Source: Barthelona sp. PAP020 (Eukaryota > Metamonada: BaSk clade). Taken from it: a DNA stretch of 35,783 bases. Below, one piece after another: positions 27,616-35,783 of the stretch; position 1 is the stretch's first letter; each line of letters starts with the position of its first letter. The notes under the pieces were generated by a model, which was not told the origin of the DNA, made no database searches, and saw nothing but the letters and a program-made list of their open reading frames with translations. The position numbers were made by a program, and so were the translations under genes. The stretch is from NCBI GenBank assembly GCA_040182905.1, contig JARQWU010000088.1:1-35783 (forward strand). The letters are read 5' to 3'.

Positions 27616-28896
27616 ATGCATGATCCATTAGCAGCAGTTGTCTTATCTCCACAAATAACGAAAGCAGAAAAGAAAATTGATATTATCAGTCACATTAGTG
27701 AAATATTAGAAAATACATCAATTTGGCCCCGAAATACGATTATTTCAGTTCAAATTGAACCAATAAAAGCTTTATTGGACTCATTTCGAAGATATGACTA
27801 CAGAACAACGACAAGTATTTGTTTAAATATGATAAATGAGAATTTCTTCACAGATGTTGATCCACTATTGAGAATAATTGTATTGTATTGTGGTGCTGTA
27901 TCTTGTGTAAAATTACAAAGAATTGAAGGATTTACCCAAATAATGGATTTTTATGGTTCACCTTTTGAGGAAAAAAATACTTTTCAAGGAAACACAAACA
28001 CATATAAAAATTTGTTTGGATATATTAGTCCCTTAATCATGTTTGTACTTTGGGCTAAAAGTCCTCTATTAAAATTGGAAAATCACTCGAAAGAAACCAA
28101 AAATATTGCTGTTCATTTAGTTTTTAAACGTTTGTCAAAAGTTTTGTCCATATTTTTAACATATTTACATCGAAAAAATATTTCTACTGAAAATTCAAAA
28201 AAATCACACTGTACTTCGTTAGATTTTTGGAAAACTTCTCCATTTCAAGTTTTAAATGATATACCTTTTCAAACAGGGGATGAATCATATCAATATGGTG
28301 ATTTTTTCTCTGATGAATTCTATATTTCAACAGTCTTATATTTAAGAGAACAAATTAGCGCCTTTTCAATATTTGTGAATCGTTATAAGCTAGGAATTAA
28401 TCAATTAATTCAATGTCTTGAAATTTCCGCAAATCCTATTTATTTTGACTATTTGGGACGGATTTATTATCATATGGGCAATTTGACGGAGGCTCAGAGA
28501 TATTGGCAAATTTTTGCTGGAACGAAAACCAAACTCAATGAGATTCTTTGTGCCTCTTTGGAAGCAAGAAATCTTACAAATTCTGCGTTGATAGCATTTG
28601 CCAAAAAAGATTTGGCTGCAGCGATTTCTGATTTTACTTTGGCAGCTGAATACAATGTTGTGGAAGCACTTCAAGGATTGTGTACTGTGGGTATGTTGAA
28701 AACAAAATCATTAGAAACGTTAGATCTGTGTTTAGATGTTTTGGAAAAATATCCTCACAACATTCCCATCAGTTTAATGAATGAAATACATTCTTTATTT
28801 GAAACCAGAGGATTTTATCATGTTGAATATGCACAAAATGCATTAGTTAGTCTGTTTAAAAAAATTGCCCCTGAAGCTCAACTTTTTGAAATATGA
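27616..28896 (+). CDS. TPR-type protein, probable TRAPP complex subunit 12-like
   Basis: This is a 426-aa intronless frame with a well-placed ATG. The C-terminal half shows helical hairpins of TPR type: IYFDYLGRIYYHMGNLTEAQ, then NSALIAFAKKDLAAAISDFT, then ALQGLCTVGMLKTKSLETLD. This order (a GRI..q.Gd...A..yw block, a gap, an NSAli...kd...A...f block, then an l...G......l block) and the N-terminal helices parallel the C-terminal region of TRAPPC12/TTC15 as I remember it. TRAPPC12 belongs to TRAPP III, which activates Rab GTPases in ER-Golgi traffic and autophagy. The match is by eye; another TPR scaffold is possible. It is transcribed away from 6PGDH and sits 147 bp before Pumilio. Confidence 0.55.
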   Translation: MHDPLAAVVLSPQITKAEKKIDIISHISEILENTSIWPRNTIISVQIEPIKALLDSFRRYDYRTTTSICLNMINENFFTDVDPLLRIIVLYCGAVSCVKLQRIEGFTQIMDFYGSPFEEKNTFQGNTNTYKNLFGYISPLIMFVLWAKSPLLKLENHSKETKNIAVHLVFKRLSKVLSIFLTYLHRKNISTENSKKSHCTSLDFWKTSPFQVLNDIPFQTGDESYQYGDFFSDEFYISTVLYLREQISAFSIFVNRYKLGINQLIQCLEISANPIYFDYLGRIYYHMGNLTEAQRYWQIFAGTKTKLNEILCASLEARNLTNSALIAFAKKDLAAAISDFTLAAEYNVVEALQGLCTVGMLKTKSLETLDLCLDVLEKYPHNIPISLMNEIHSLFETRGFYHVEYAQNALVSLFKKIAPEAQLFEI

Positions 28897-29043
28897 GTGT
28901 AAACAATTTATTTTTCAAATACATTTCTTTTTTTAACCATTTTTAGATATTAATTGACAATTAAATCAATAAATACATGAAAAAATAGAAAAGAAAATTT
29001 TTGAAAAAAAAGTGAATAAAACCCTTTCCTCATTTTTAACAGA

Positions 29044-30900
29044 ATGAATGATGAACCATTCTTTCAAAGACAAAGATTTCCATCACCACCACCCAGTTCA
29101 ATTGATCATTTAAATTCAGACCATTTTTCTGATTTTGCTGCAGATGTTGAAGAATTGGGGAGAGAATCACCATTTACTTCAACACATCGTTCAACACTCT
29201 CCCCTGATCGTTTCAGTAACTTAGGTTTGGAATCTGAGGGAAGTGTTATAGGTTTTGATTTAATTGATCGTGGTTCAACATTATCTGATTTTGCCGGTTT
29301 TTATTTAGAAGATGATGATACAATAGGACCTTTATCTGATGGGTTTTGTACTGATACAATGATAGATATGACCACAAATTCAAATCACATTGATTTTTTT
29401 GACTCAACAGGAAATTCTAATTCACAAATTGACGATCGTGCAAGTTATAAACCACGAAATCGTTCAAATTTTAGTGTTATCAATGTTGAAAAAAGTCCAA
29501 ACGTCATCAAAAGAACTTTTAGTAAGTTTGAAAATGTTGGAATTATAAAGGAAGATACTGATACCACATCTTCTTCATCAAATGAGGATCTCAATCAACG
29601 TGTAGGTTTTGAAAACATTATTTTCTCTCCCAATGCATCAAAACCCAATTTTATTGAGTGGAACAATAAGAATACTGGAAATGGTAATGAGAGTAAAAGC
29701 AATCATTCCAAAAATATGGTATGTGTTCCTTTGGAACGTATTCGTAACAAAGAAGATGTTCTTCTTGATGAATGTCTGGGATGTATTGAAATTATTTGTA
29801 AAGATCAGATAGGATCTCGATTTATTCAAGATAATTTGCGCTTTATCAAAGGAAAAGCTTTGTTTTCCCAATTGTTTGAGGAAGTTAATGGAGCTTTTTA
29901 CAGTTTGGTTAATGACCCTTTCGGTAATTATGTCATACAAAAATTTTTTGATATCGGTTCCCAAGAACAAAGGGACACATTTGGGTATCGTTTACAGAAT
30001 CGAGTTCTAAATTTAAGCATGCAAATGTTTGGTTGTAGAGTTGTGCAGAAAACATTTAATTTTGTTTCATTGAATCTTAAAGTTGAGTTGATGAAGGAAA
30101 TTGAAAACAAAGTGTTAATGTGCATTTACAATCAAAATGGCAATCATGTTATTCAAAAAATTATAGAACAAGTTCCTTGTGAAAAGTTGGATTTCGTTGT
30201 TGAAGAAATACGTGCCAATTTGTTTGAGTTGGCTAGGCATACCTATGGGTGTCGGGTAATTCAAAGAATATTAGAACGTTGCACTGATAAACAAAAAGAA
30301 CCAATTATTTCAGAGATATTTACTCAAGCAATCCAATTAGTCTATCATCAATATGGTAACTACGTCATGCAACATATTCTTGATAAGTGTAGTACCAAAC
30401 AAAGATCTTCATTGTTTAATATAATCAAAGATCAGTTTGTCTCTATGGCTATTCATGAATATGCTTCCCATGTTGTTGAAAAATGTTTAGATAATTGCTT
30501 ACCCAATGAGGTCACATTTATTTTTGAGGAGATATTAAATGCTTCAGGTCCTATTGGACCTTATTTATTGGAACCTACTCCTAGCGTTTCTGAAAATGAT
30601 TCTGTCATTAGAGCTTTACTGAAAGGTACTTATTCTAATTATGTCATCCAGAAGTTGATATCCATCGCCAAAATTTATGATTTTGATGAAAAATTGTATT
30701 TGGCATGTTCCCCCCATTTGGATGCCATACAATCATTGCCTTATGGGCCTCATATTATAAGTAAATTAAACAAGAACTTTTCAAGCAACTTTAACCAAAC
30801 AAATAATTTTGATCAACAAGGTCAAAGGTTTAACAATAGCAATAAGAAACAATATCGCCATAATCAGCGAAATAATAATTTTAAAAAGACCAAAAAATAG
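29044..30900 (+). CDS. Pumilio/PUF family RNA-binding protein
   Basis: This 618-aa protein has a disordered Ser/Asp-rich N-terminus (about 230 aa) and a full Puf domain of eight repeats (about 235-575), then a basic Asn/Gln-rich tail. The three base-contacting residues per repeat read: R1 SR-Q (258, 259, 262), R2 NY-Q, R3 CR-Q, R4 NH-Q, R5 CR-Q, R6 NY-Q, R7 SH-E, R8 NY-Q. By the established PUF code this predicts UGUAUAUA, the same target as animal Pumilio; only repeat 7 differs (SH for the usual SN). Such proteins bind 3' UTRs in the cytoplasm to repress translation or destabilise mRNA. A perfect UGUAAAUA site lies 54 nt after its own stop codon, suggesting self-control. Confidence 0.95.
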   Translation: MNDEPFFQRQRFPSPPPSSIDHLNSDHFSDFAADVEELGRESPFTSTHRSTLSPDRFSNLGLESEGSVIGFDLIDRGSTLSDFAGFYLEDDDTIGPLSDGFCTDTMIDMTTNSNHIDFFDSTGNSNSQIDDRASYKPRNRSNFSVINVEKSPNVIKRTFSKFENVGIIKEDTDTTSSSSNEDLNQRVGFENIIFSPNASKPNFIEWNNKNTGNGNESKSNHSKNMVCVPLERIRNKEDVLLDECLGCIEIICKDQIGSRFIQDNLRFIKGKALFSQLFEEVNGAFYSLVNDPFGNYVIQKFFDIGSQEQRDTFGYRLQNRVLNLSMQMFGCRVVQKTFNFVSLNLKVELMKEIENKVLMCIYNQNGNHVIQKIIEQVPCEKLDFVVEEIRANLFELARHTYGCRVIQRILERCTDKQKEPIISEIFTQAIQLVYHQYGNYVMQHILDKCSTKQRSSLFNIIKDQFVSMAIHEYASHVVEKCLDNCLPNEVTFIFEEILNASGPIGPYLLEPTPSVSENDSVIRALLKGTYSNYVIQKLISIAKIYDFDEKLYLACSPHLDAIQSLPYGPHIISKLNKNFSSNFNQTNNFDQQGQRFNNSNKKQYRHNQRNNNFKKTKK

Positions 30901-31429
30901 GCATCAAGCATATTTTAATTTGACTTTTTTGCCTTTCATTGTTTTAAAATAGTTGTAAATATGTTTTATTTATTTTCTCTTTGTGTGACGTTTTAAAAGG
31001 CTGAACTGAAAAAAGGCCTTTATGAATTCAATTTTGGGGGATTTGTGGAGCTGAAATTTGAAAACACTGACAAAAATTTGTCCAGTTGCGGAACTGCCAA
31101 ATATGTTCATAGTTAAAGTAAATATCTATCGCTTTTTATTCTTCTTAATCAAGAATAATCGCAAAAAAAGTCAAATATTTGAAGTTTTTCCACATTGAAG
31201 AGGCTTTTTTCAAAAGAAAAAGTATTCAGTATATCTGGAGTGTTAATATTTACAAATTCAACGGTTTTCGAAACCACAACTTTTGGAAATCAAGCCCTTT
31301 TCAGGTAAATAACAAGTGCAGAACAAAATATTAACTCACTTTTTTGAATGGGACAAAGAATTGAAATCAAATAGAAATCTAAAAAACGATGAAAAATTTT
31401 TTTCAACATTTAACATTCTCTTTTCACAC
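30901..31429. other. Intergenic: Pumilio 3' flank and start region of the second WD40 gene
   Basis: The first 150 bp are AT-rich 3' flank. From about 31199 the frame of the WD40 gene is free of TGA and TAG but holds TAA codons (31244, 31310) and no ATG until 31430. Bases 31255-31310 are less AT-rich and look coding-like. Confidence 0.4.
30954..30961 (+). promoter_or_regulatory. Pumilio recognition element (UGUANAUA) in the Pumilio 3' UTR
   Basis: TGTAAATA matches the Pumilio consensus UGUANAUA in the sense strand, 54 nt past the TAG stop of the Pumilio gene. The adjoining protein has the repeat code for this motif. Confidence 0.5.
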
Positions 31430-32584
31430 ATGTTCACCTTCGAAGAAAACCAAGGATCACACGAACTAGAACAACGTGTAAAGAAACATAGAAAATTTGT
31501 TAAAGAACCAAACCAAGATGCTTTTGAAAAATTAGATAATTTTTTGAAATCTAACGATATCAATATTCCAAGAAGTGACTTTGAAATAGTCGATCATTTG
31601 ACAAACCAATTAAATGAGCCTTTGGACAACTGTAATGGACAACACCCTGTTGAAAATAGAAAGCAAATTGTTCGAGCAGTCGAAAGATTTGGAGAAACGC
31701 CTGTGTTTAGTGAGAGGTTTCCGGATACTCAGGTTTTTGCCCTTGATTACAGCCCTAATGGACGGTTTTTTGCGGTTGCAGGATATGATAGAGAATTACT
31801 CAGTGTTTACAACGCTGAAACACATAAAATTGTGCATGAAGCAAATTATGTGAAGGCTTTTGGTCTCAATTTTAGTCCCGACTCCAAGCTATTGGCTGTT
31901 GGTGGTTGTGGTCCAGCAATTCATATCATTGAGGTTGATACTTGGAGAACAGTAAGAGTGATTAGTGATATGGCAAGGCATGTAAAATGTGTGTGGTTCT
32001 CAGCAGATGGCAAATTGCTTTCTTTTGGTATGGATAATGGTTTCATTGCGATATACACGGTGGAAGGACAGAAGTTGCATGAATCTCGAGCTCATAAAAA
32101 ATATGTTCGATCTGTACGTATCAGTCCCGATATGAAGTACTTTGCTTCTGTTAGCGATGATGGATGTTCAAAGTTGTTTTCATTGGAGACGTATGAAGAG
32201 CTTCACACGTGGAGTCATGATGGAAAGTGGGTCAGATCAGGCAAATTCTCATCAGATGGTACTTATTGGGCGACAGGTGATTAAATTGGGACAGTCAGGA
32301 TATTTCATGTTGAGTCTAGAGAGTTGGTGGGAAAGTATAAGGTTCATGATAGTTGTATAAAATCAATCATCTTCTCCCAAGATGGTTTATTGATCTATTC
32401 TGGTTCTTCTGAGAAATCATTTGCTGTAATTCGAAGAGAAACAGGTCAAGTGTTGCAGGAAGTGCGTGTGGGTTTTAATATTCGTGCTATGGCCCTCAAC
32501 CATGATGGAACTCGTTTGTTGTGCAGTGGTATCAATTATCCAAATAATGTTCCAATCCAAGAATTCATTGCTTCAAACCTGTAA
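31430..32584 (+). pseudogene. WD40 propeller gene interrupted by an in-frame TAA
   Basis: From the first in-frame ATG (31430) the frame codes for WD40 blades up to TAA at 32282-32284. The same frame then continues with IGTVRIFHVESREL and two more blades to TAA at 32582-32584. The break falls inside blade five: YWATGD, stop, IGTVRIF. The paralogue at 819-2015 has VGCESGKVKLW there, so the stop stands where it has Glu (GAA to TAA is one change). Seven blades are recognisable overall, but the helical tail of the paralogue is absent. Options are a young pseudogene, a truncated but still translated gene, stop-codon readthrough, or a sequencing error. The weak start (no ATG in the first 38 open codons) also favours decay. 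The ATG-initiated part alone would make 284 aa with only four complete blades. Confidence 0.6.
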
Positions 32585-33504
32585 AACTCCACCTTGCATT
32601 TTCCTTTTATATCCCATGATTACATGTTTCACATCGCTTCTCAGGTTTTCCCACTTGTAAATTCAAAATACATTGTCATAATGTTCTTCAACCACATGAG
32701 TCACTCCATCAAACAAATAAAACAACATCAACCATCCCACAAACAAACAAAACCAGAACATTTGAATGATTTGAGAAATTCAAGACCAACCTTTTATCCT
32801 CTTGTTTTTGCGCGGGTTCTCCCATTTCGCCAAACACCAGTTTGTTTGAACCACATCTTTACAATTTAATCCGAAATAGTTGATTCAATTGACCTTTAAC
32901 AACGTTAACTCCCTCAAAACGTGGTGTTACAAATTGAACACGCCAGTTTGCATCAACTGTCAATGATTCTATACATTCAATTCACCTGTATGTTAGCGGT
33001 TTTCGTTCTTTCAAGAGAAGTTTGGCATTGGTTGAATGGAAAACCTTTAATCAATCAAGATTCAAAAACATTAAATCGATTCTTTGATCGAGTTCAACTC
33101 ATTTAATTATTGGAGAAAAGAATTGGAGAAATATATTGTTTATTGGAGAAAATTTTACTTTTGAAAGGAAACGAACTGGGGAAAATCAATTGTGGAGGCA
33201 AGCATAAAATTGGAATAATATTTCCGTCCCATTTCATTTATAACTTTGACGAAGCAAAATATTGAAGTTGCTTCCTTTCATTTTGGAAAATTTCATTGTT
33301 ACGACAGATTGATCTATCCTCGAAAATCTTTAACCAAATGAACACCATTCTTTTTTGTTCACTCATACACACAGTGTTTCTTAGCTTTGAAATAAAACAA
33401 ACAAAATTTCTTTTTTTTTTATATATTTTTATTTATTAATTTTTTTTTTCAAAAAAAAGATTCTCTCATTTAAAAACTTTACTAAAAATTAAGACTTTGC
33501 CACA
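32585..33504. other. 920-bp gap with an unusually open frame
   Basis: No gene is supported here. It is less AT-rich than other gaps. The frame of the preceding WD40 gene continues to TGA at 33263-33265 with TAA as the only stop type inside (32867, 32897, 32906, 33104). The implied peptides show no domain. Three copies of ATTGGAGAAA lie at 33107-33152. The last 240 bp are AT-rich and hold the 3' flank of eIF2-alpha, with long T runs. Confidence 0.45.
33107..33152 (+). repeat. Short direct repeats TTATTGGAGAAAA
   Basis: Exact copies of the 13-mer lie at 33107-33119 and 33140-33152, with a shorter copy (ATTGGAGAAA, 33122-33131) between them. This looks like a small local duplication. Confidence 0.6.
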
Positions 33505-34485
33505 CTAAGCAGTTTCAGTCTCCGTTTGTTCATCCAATAACATCAATGCTTCTTGGAACTTCTTGTCATCTTTTTCAGAAATGATGGCCGGTTCTTCAAT
33601 GATTCTTGCTTCACCACCACATTTTTCAACTTCTTCAAGAACAAGTGTGTTGAACAGTTTAACAGCATTAAAACCAATATCCCTCTCCAAAACAGTCACA
33701 TCTACCATATATCTAGGTGATGCAACAGTTCTAGCTTCAACAACATACAAAGTATCTTGTTTTAATCCTCTAACACGCTTAGTACTGCTATCCGATATAG
33801 ATTGTGCATCTAACCATTCATTTACTTGATTTTCTGATTCAACCAAAACTCTACGAATGACATCAACCCCATCAAAAGTATCACAACATATTTCTAATTT
33901 TGATCTAACTTTGATAGGTTTTAAGAAGATCAAACATACATGTTCCAACAATTCATCCTTCACAGTTTGATCAACATCAGTTAAAACTTCAAAAACAGCT
34001 TCTTTTTCAGTCAACAATTTTTTTAATCCTTCATATGCATGACCATATTCACGATTTAATGGCCAAACGATATGTTCAAATAAATATTCCAAAGAACAGT
34101 TGCTAGGTAATTTCAATTTCTTTGATTTTCTAACAGCCAACAAATGAGACATCATAGACTTAACTTCATTATAATTGTCATGTCTATGAATGCATGCAGT
34201 GATAGCATCTTCAACAAGACGTTGTTTGGAGACATCAATGTAACCTTTTTCACTATCAACTCTGACTACTTGACAAACTTCATTCCTTCCAATCTTAACA
34301 TGTTTAGAAAGTGAACGAATACGACGTTTAGACAATGCAGAAAGTGGTAACATACCAACGCAATTACCATATTCCAACAAAGCAACACTTGCACCGTATT
34401 CATCAATAGAAGTAACTTGTACCATGACCATTTCATCAATATCAGGATATTCTTTCTCCCAAAAACGTGCAGTAGGAGTTGTCAT
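33505..34485 (-). CDS. EIF2S1: Translation initiation factor eIF2, alpha subunit
   Basis: This 326-aa protein is close to the family length (about 315). It begins with the S1-type RNA-binding domain (MVMVQVTSIDEYGASVALLEY), followed by the helical domain and the C-terminal alpha/beta domain. It is a subunit of the eIF2 GTPase that brings initiator tRNA to the 40S ribosome in the cytoplasm. The regulatory serine (Ser51 in animals) is Ser52 here, in ALSKRRIRS, and the kinase docking motif KGYID follows at about 80-84. Translation could therefore be shut down by an eIF2-alpha kinase. The residue after the serine is Lys rather than Arg, a mild change. The end is Thr/Glu-rich (QTETETA). The ATG at 34485 follows a T-rich leader; a TAG stop ends it. 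Confidence 0.96.
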   Translation of the reverse strand: MTTPTARFWEKEYPDIDEMVMVQVTSIDEYGASVALLEYGNCVGMLPLSALSKRRIRSLSKHVKIGRNEVCQVVRVDSEKGYIDVSKQRLVEDAITACIHRHDNYNEVKSMMSHLLAVRKSKKLKLPSNCSLEYLFEHIVWPLNREYGHAYEGLKKLLTEKEAVFEVLTDVDQTVKDELLEHVCLIFLKPIKVRSKLEICCDTFDGVDVIRRVLVESENQVNEWLDAQSISDSSTKRVRGLKQDTLYVVEARTVASPRYMVDVTVLERDIGFNAVKLFNTLVLEEVEKCGGEARIIEEPAIISEKDDKKFQEALMLLDEQTETETA

Positions 34486-34743
34486 TATTAAAAAAAAAAT
34501 CTTTCAAAATTGGTTCAGGTCTTTACATTCAATATCTTTGTTTGATTCAAAACCTTTTCTACTTATATTTTAACCTTTCAATCCAGGAAAGTGAAAAGTT
34601 TCAAAGAATTTTTTTTTTTTTCAAATAGAAAATGAGATTAAACCTACCAAAAGAACAAATAAGAATAAAAAAAATAAAATTAAACCAAAATTAAACCAAA
34701 ATTGGAGACTTTACAATAAATTAAATATGATACAAAAAAGATA

Positions 34744-35457
34744 TTAACGGAACGGAACTTCTTGGGCTGCCAAAGATTCCAACCATTCAATTTGTAATTG
34801 CTGTCTATTTGCAATATTTTTTTCATGCTTTCTTTTAAGTTCATTCTCATCATCAATATAACTTTGTAAAACTCTTGATTCATTCTTTATTTTTGCTTTA
34901 ACTCTAGAATCCAAAATTTTAAGCTTGTTTTTTTGATCTTGATGTGGATCAAATGGAGTTCTGATAAATCTTTGATGATCTGGTAAAAATAATTGAGAAT
35001 TTGGGTGTTCAGAAATATGTTCATCATTGGATGCCCATCGTTTTTCAGGGCATAGCCTTGAAGGAATATTCTTATTGACTATTTGTTCATTTGCAAATGA
35101 ATTTTTTAATCTGGGAGTTGGAAAAGAGTTATCATATCCATCCAACTTTATTGAAGTTTCAGATCGATTAGAATGTGATGTATCACTAACCCGATGTGCT
35201 ACATTATTTGGTCTGACAGGAGGTGCCTTTGTAATACCAGAAGCACTGTTGGCATGATGTGTTTCAAATAACAAATTAGAATTTTCATCATTATCCTTAT
35301 TGTGAAGAGTTTTCAAAGCAGGTTCATAAATTTCAGGTTTCTTAAATCGATATGGAGCAGCTTCATGTTTCTTCAGCTGATCATAAAATTCGTTCCTATC
35401 TGATAAATGGGAAGATATATTTGTGCTTCCCATTAAGATTCTATTCGACTTTTTCAT
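34744..35457 (-). CDS. Unknown charged, largely disordered protein
   Basis: This is a 237-aa frame from the ATG at 35457. The first 170 residues are polar and rich in Asn, Ser, Asp and Pro, without predicted fold. From about residue 175 a Lys/Glu-rich stretch (ILDSRVKAKIKNESRVLQ, then ENELKRKHEKNIANRQQLQI) should form a long helix or coiled coil, ending in AAQEVPFR. It has no signal peptide, membrane segment or known motif. Its make-up is like that of many flagellar or cytoskeletal microtubule-associated proteins, but that is a guess. It is upstream of eIF2-alpha on the same strand, 258 bp apart. Confidence 0.7.
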   Translation of the reverse strand: MKKSNRILMGSTNISSHLSDRNEFYDQLKKHEAAPYRFKKPEIYEPALKTLHNKDNDENSNLLFETHHANSASGITKAPPVRPNNVAHRVSDTSHSNRSETSIKLDGYDNSFPTPRLKNSFANEQIVNKNIPSRLCPEKRWASNDEHISEHPNSQLFLPDHQRFIRTPFDPHQDQKNKLKILDSRVKAKIKNESRVLQSYIDDENELKRKHEKNIANRQQLQIEWLESLAAQEVPFR

Positions 35458-35700
35458 CCAAAAAAATTTAAATTGAAAGTGAACACAAATAATTTGACGG
35501 TTTCAAGATCTGTTGTTCATCATCAATTATGATGTTTTTATTTATATGAAAGCACATTTAAATTAGTTGATGGAACTATTGAGCAAAGTCCTTTTTGAAG
35601 ACTTTTCTTTTTATTGTTTTGCTCTTTCAATAATAAATAAGTGGAGAATTGTGTTTTTATGGAAAAATTTTTGTATTTTAAAATAAGAAATGGCTTTCAT

Positions 35701-35783
35701 TTACTTTACAAATTTTGATGCGTTATTGGATACACCACGACTACTACTAACATATGTAGATCCTCCTAAATCGCTTGTATGCA
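35701..35783 (-). CDS. 3' end of an unrecognised gene (partial)
   Basis: On the minus strand the frame is open from the window edge to TAA at 35703-35701. It encodes a Ser/Gly-rich tail (SDLGGSTYVSSSRG, then VSNNASKFVK) and its codons match the neighbours. An overlapping + strand frame from the ATG at 35690 is also open but uses CTA leucine three times in a row, unlike the genes here. The minus reading is preferred, with limited evidence. Confidence 0.4.
   Translation of the reverse strand, partial: HTSDLGGSTYVSSSRGVSNNASKFVK

Noticed and set aside
31305-31321. A 17-nt intron joining an upstream open stretch to the second WD40 gene
   Set aside because: The upstream stretch has no ATG and the candidate does not resemble the other introns.
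32272-32289. An 18-nt GT...AG intron removing the internal TAA of the WD40 gene
   Set aside because: It would keep the frame but delete the conserved Gly-Asp...Gly of the blade, and it is half the size of the supported introns and lacks their borders.
32594-33106. Two ORFs after the broken WD40 gene as independent genes
   Set aside because: Neither peptide has recognisable domains or a convincing start (one begins at GTG), so they are described only as part of the open-frame anomaly.
31196-33265. A ciliate-type code with TAA read as glutamine for the whole organism
   Set aside because: Long genes here (HYDIN, protease, Pumilio) contain no in-frame TAA or TAG, and TAA, TAG and TGA all terminate clearly complete proteins. 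Only this one locus shows TAA inside a frame.
35690-35783. Start of a + strand gene (MAFIYFTNFDALLD...)
   Set aside because: Open but short, with three consecutive CTA leucine codons that are atypical here; the minus-strand reading has more typical codons. Not fully excluded.
1-35783. tRNA, rRNA, transposon or CRISPR features
   Set aside because: No cloverleaf-like sequence, rRNA-like stretch, transposase ORF, long terminal repeat or regular repeat-spacer array was seen on reading both strands.

Overview
The window looks like nuclear DNA of a single-celled, flagellated eukaryote. It is strongly AT-rich, uses the standard genetic code (TAA, TAG and TGA all end genes here) and is gene-dense. 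Most genes are intronless, including one reading frame of 14 kb. Two genes carry very short spliceosomal introns of 35 and 37 nt. A full-size HYDIN homologue, a central-pair component of 9+2 axonemes, is the best evidence for motile flagella. A subtilisin/EGF/CUB surface protease, Mediator subunit 31, eIF2-alpha, Pumilio and the proteasome peptide DSS1/SEM1 confirm a eukaryote. I cannot place it to species or phylum.

Layout. 1-173 is the 3' end of an unrecognised + strand gene, followed by a mostly non-coding gap with one ambiguous small ORF. 819-2015 (-) is a WD40 propeller gene. 2262-4369 (-) is a BRWD/PHIP-like bromodomain gene with a 35-nt intron six codons into the CDS. 4702-8346 (+) is the subtilisin/EGF/CUB membrane protease. 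8544-8930 (+) is MED31, ending 26 nt from the convergent unknown gene at 8957-10048 (-). 10565-10784 (-) is DSS1/SEM1, visible only after removing a 37-nt intron. 11038-25362 (-) is HYDIN. 25521-26912 (-) is 6-phosphogluconate dehydrogenase. 27616-28896 (+) is a TRAPPC12-like TPR protein. 29044-30900 (+) is an eight-repeat Pumilio with a perfect Pumilio site 54 nt after its stop codon. 31430-32584 (+) is a second WD40 gene, paralogous to the first and interrupted by an in-frame TAA. 33505-34485 (-) is eIF2-alpha. 34744-35457 (-) is an unknown charged protein, and 35701-35783 (-) is probably the 3' end of another gene.

The genes serve unrelated housekeeping roles: transcription (MED31, bromodomain), translation and mRNA control (eIF2-alpha, Pumilio), proteolysis (DSS1, subtilisin), metabolism (6PGDH), trafficking (TRAPPC12-like) and flagella (HYDIN). 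I see no operon, mobile element, rRNA, tRNA or CRISPR array. The most unusual points are the interrupted WD40 paralogue, whose frame stays free of TAG and TGA for almost 1 kb past the stop, the miniature introns, the possible Pumilio self-regulation, and HYDIN's degenerate nucleotide-binding loop.
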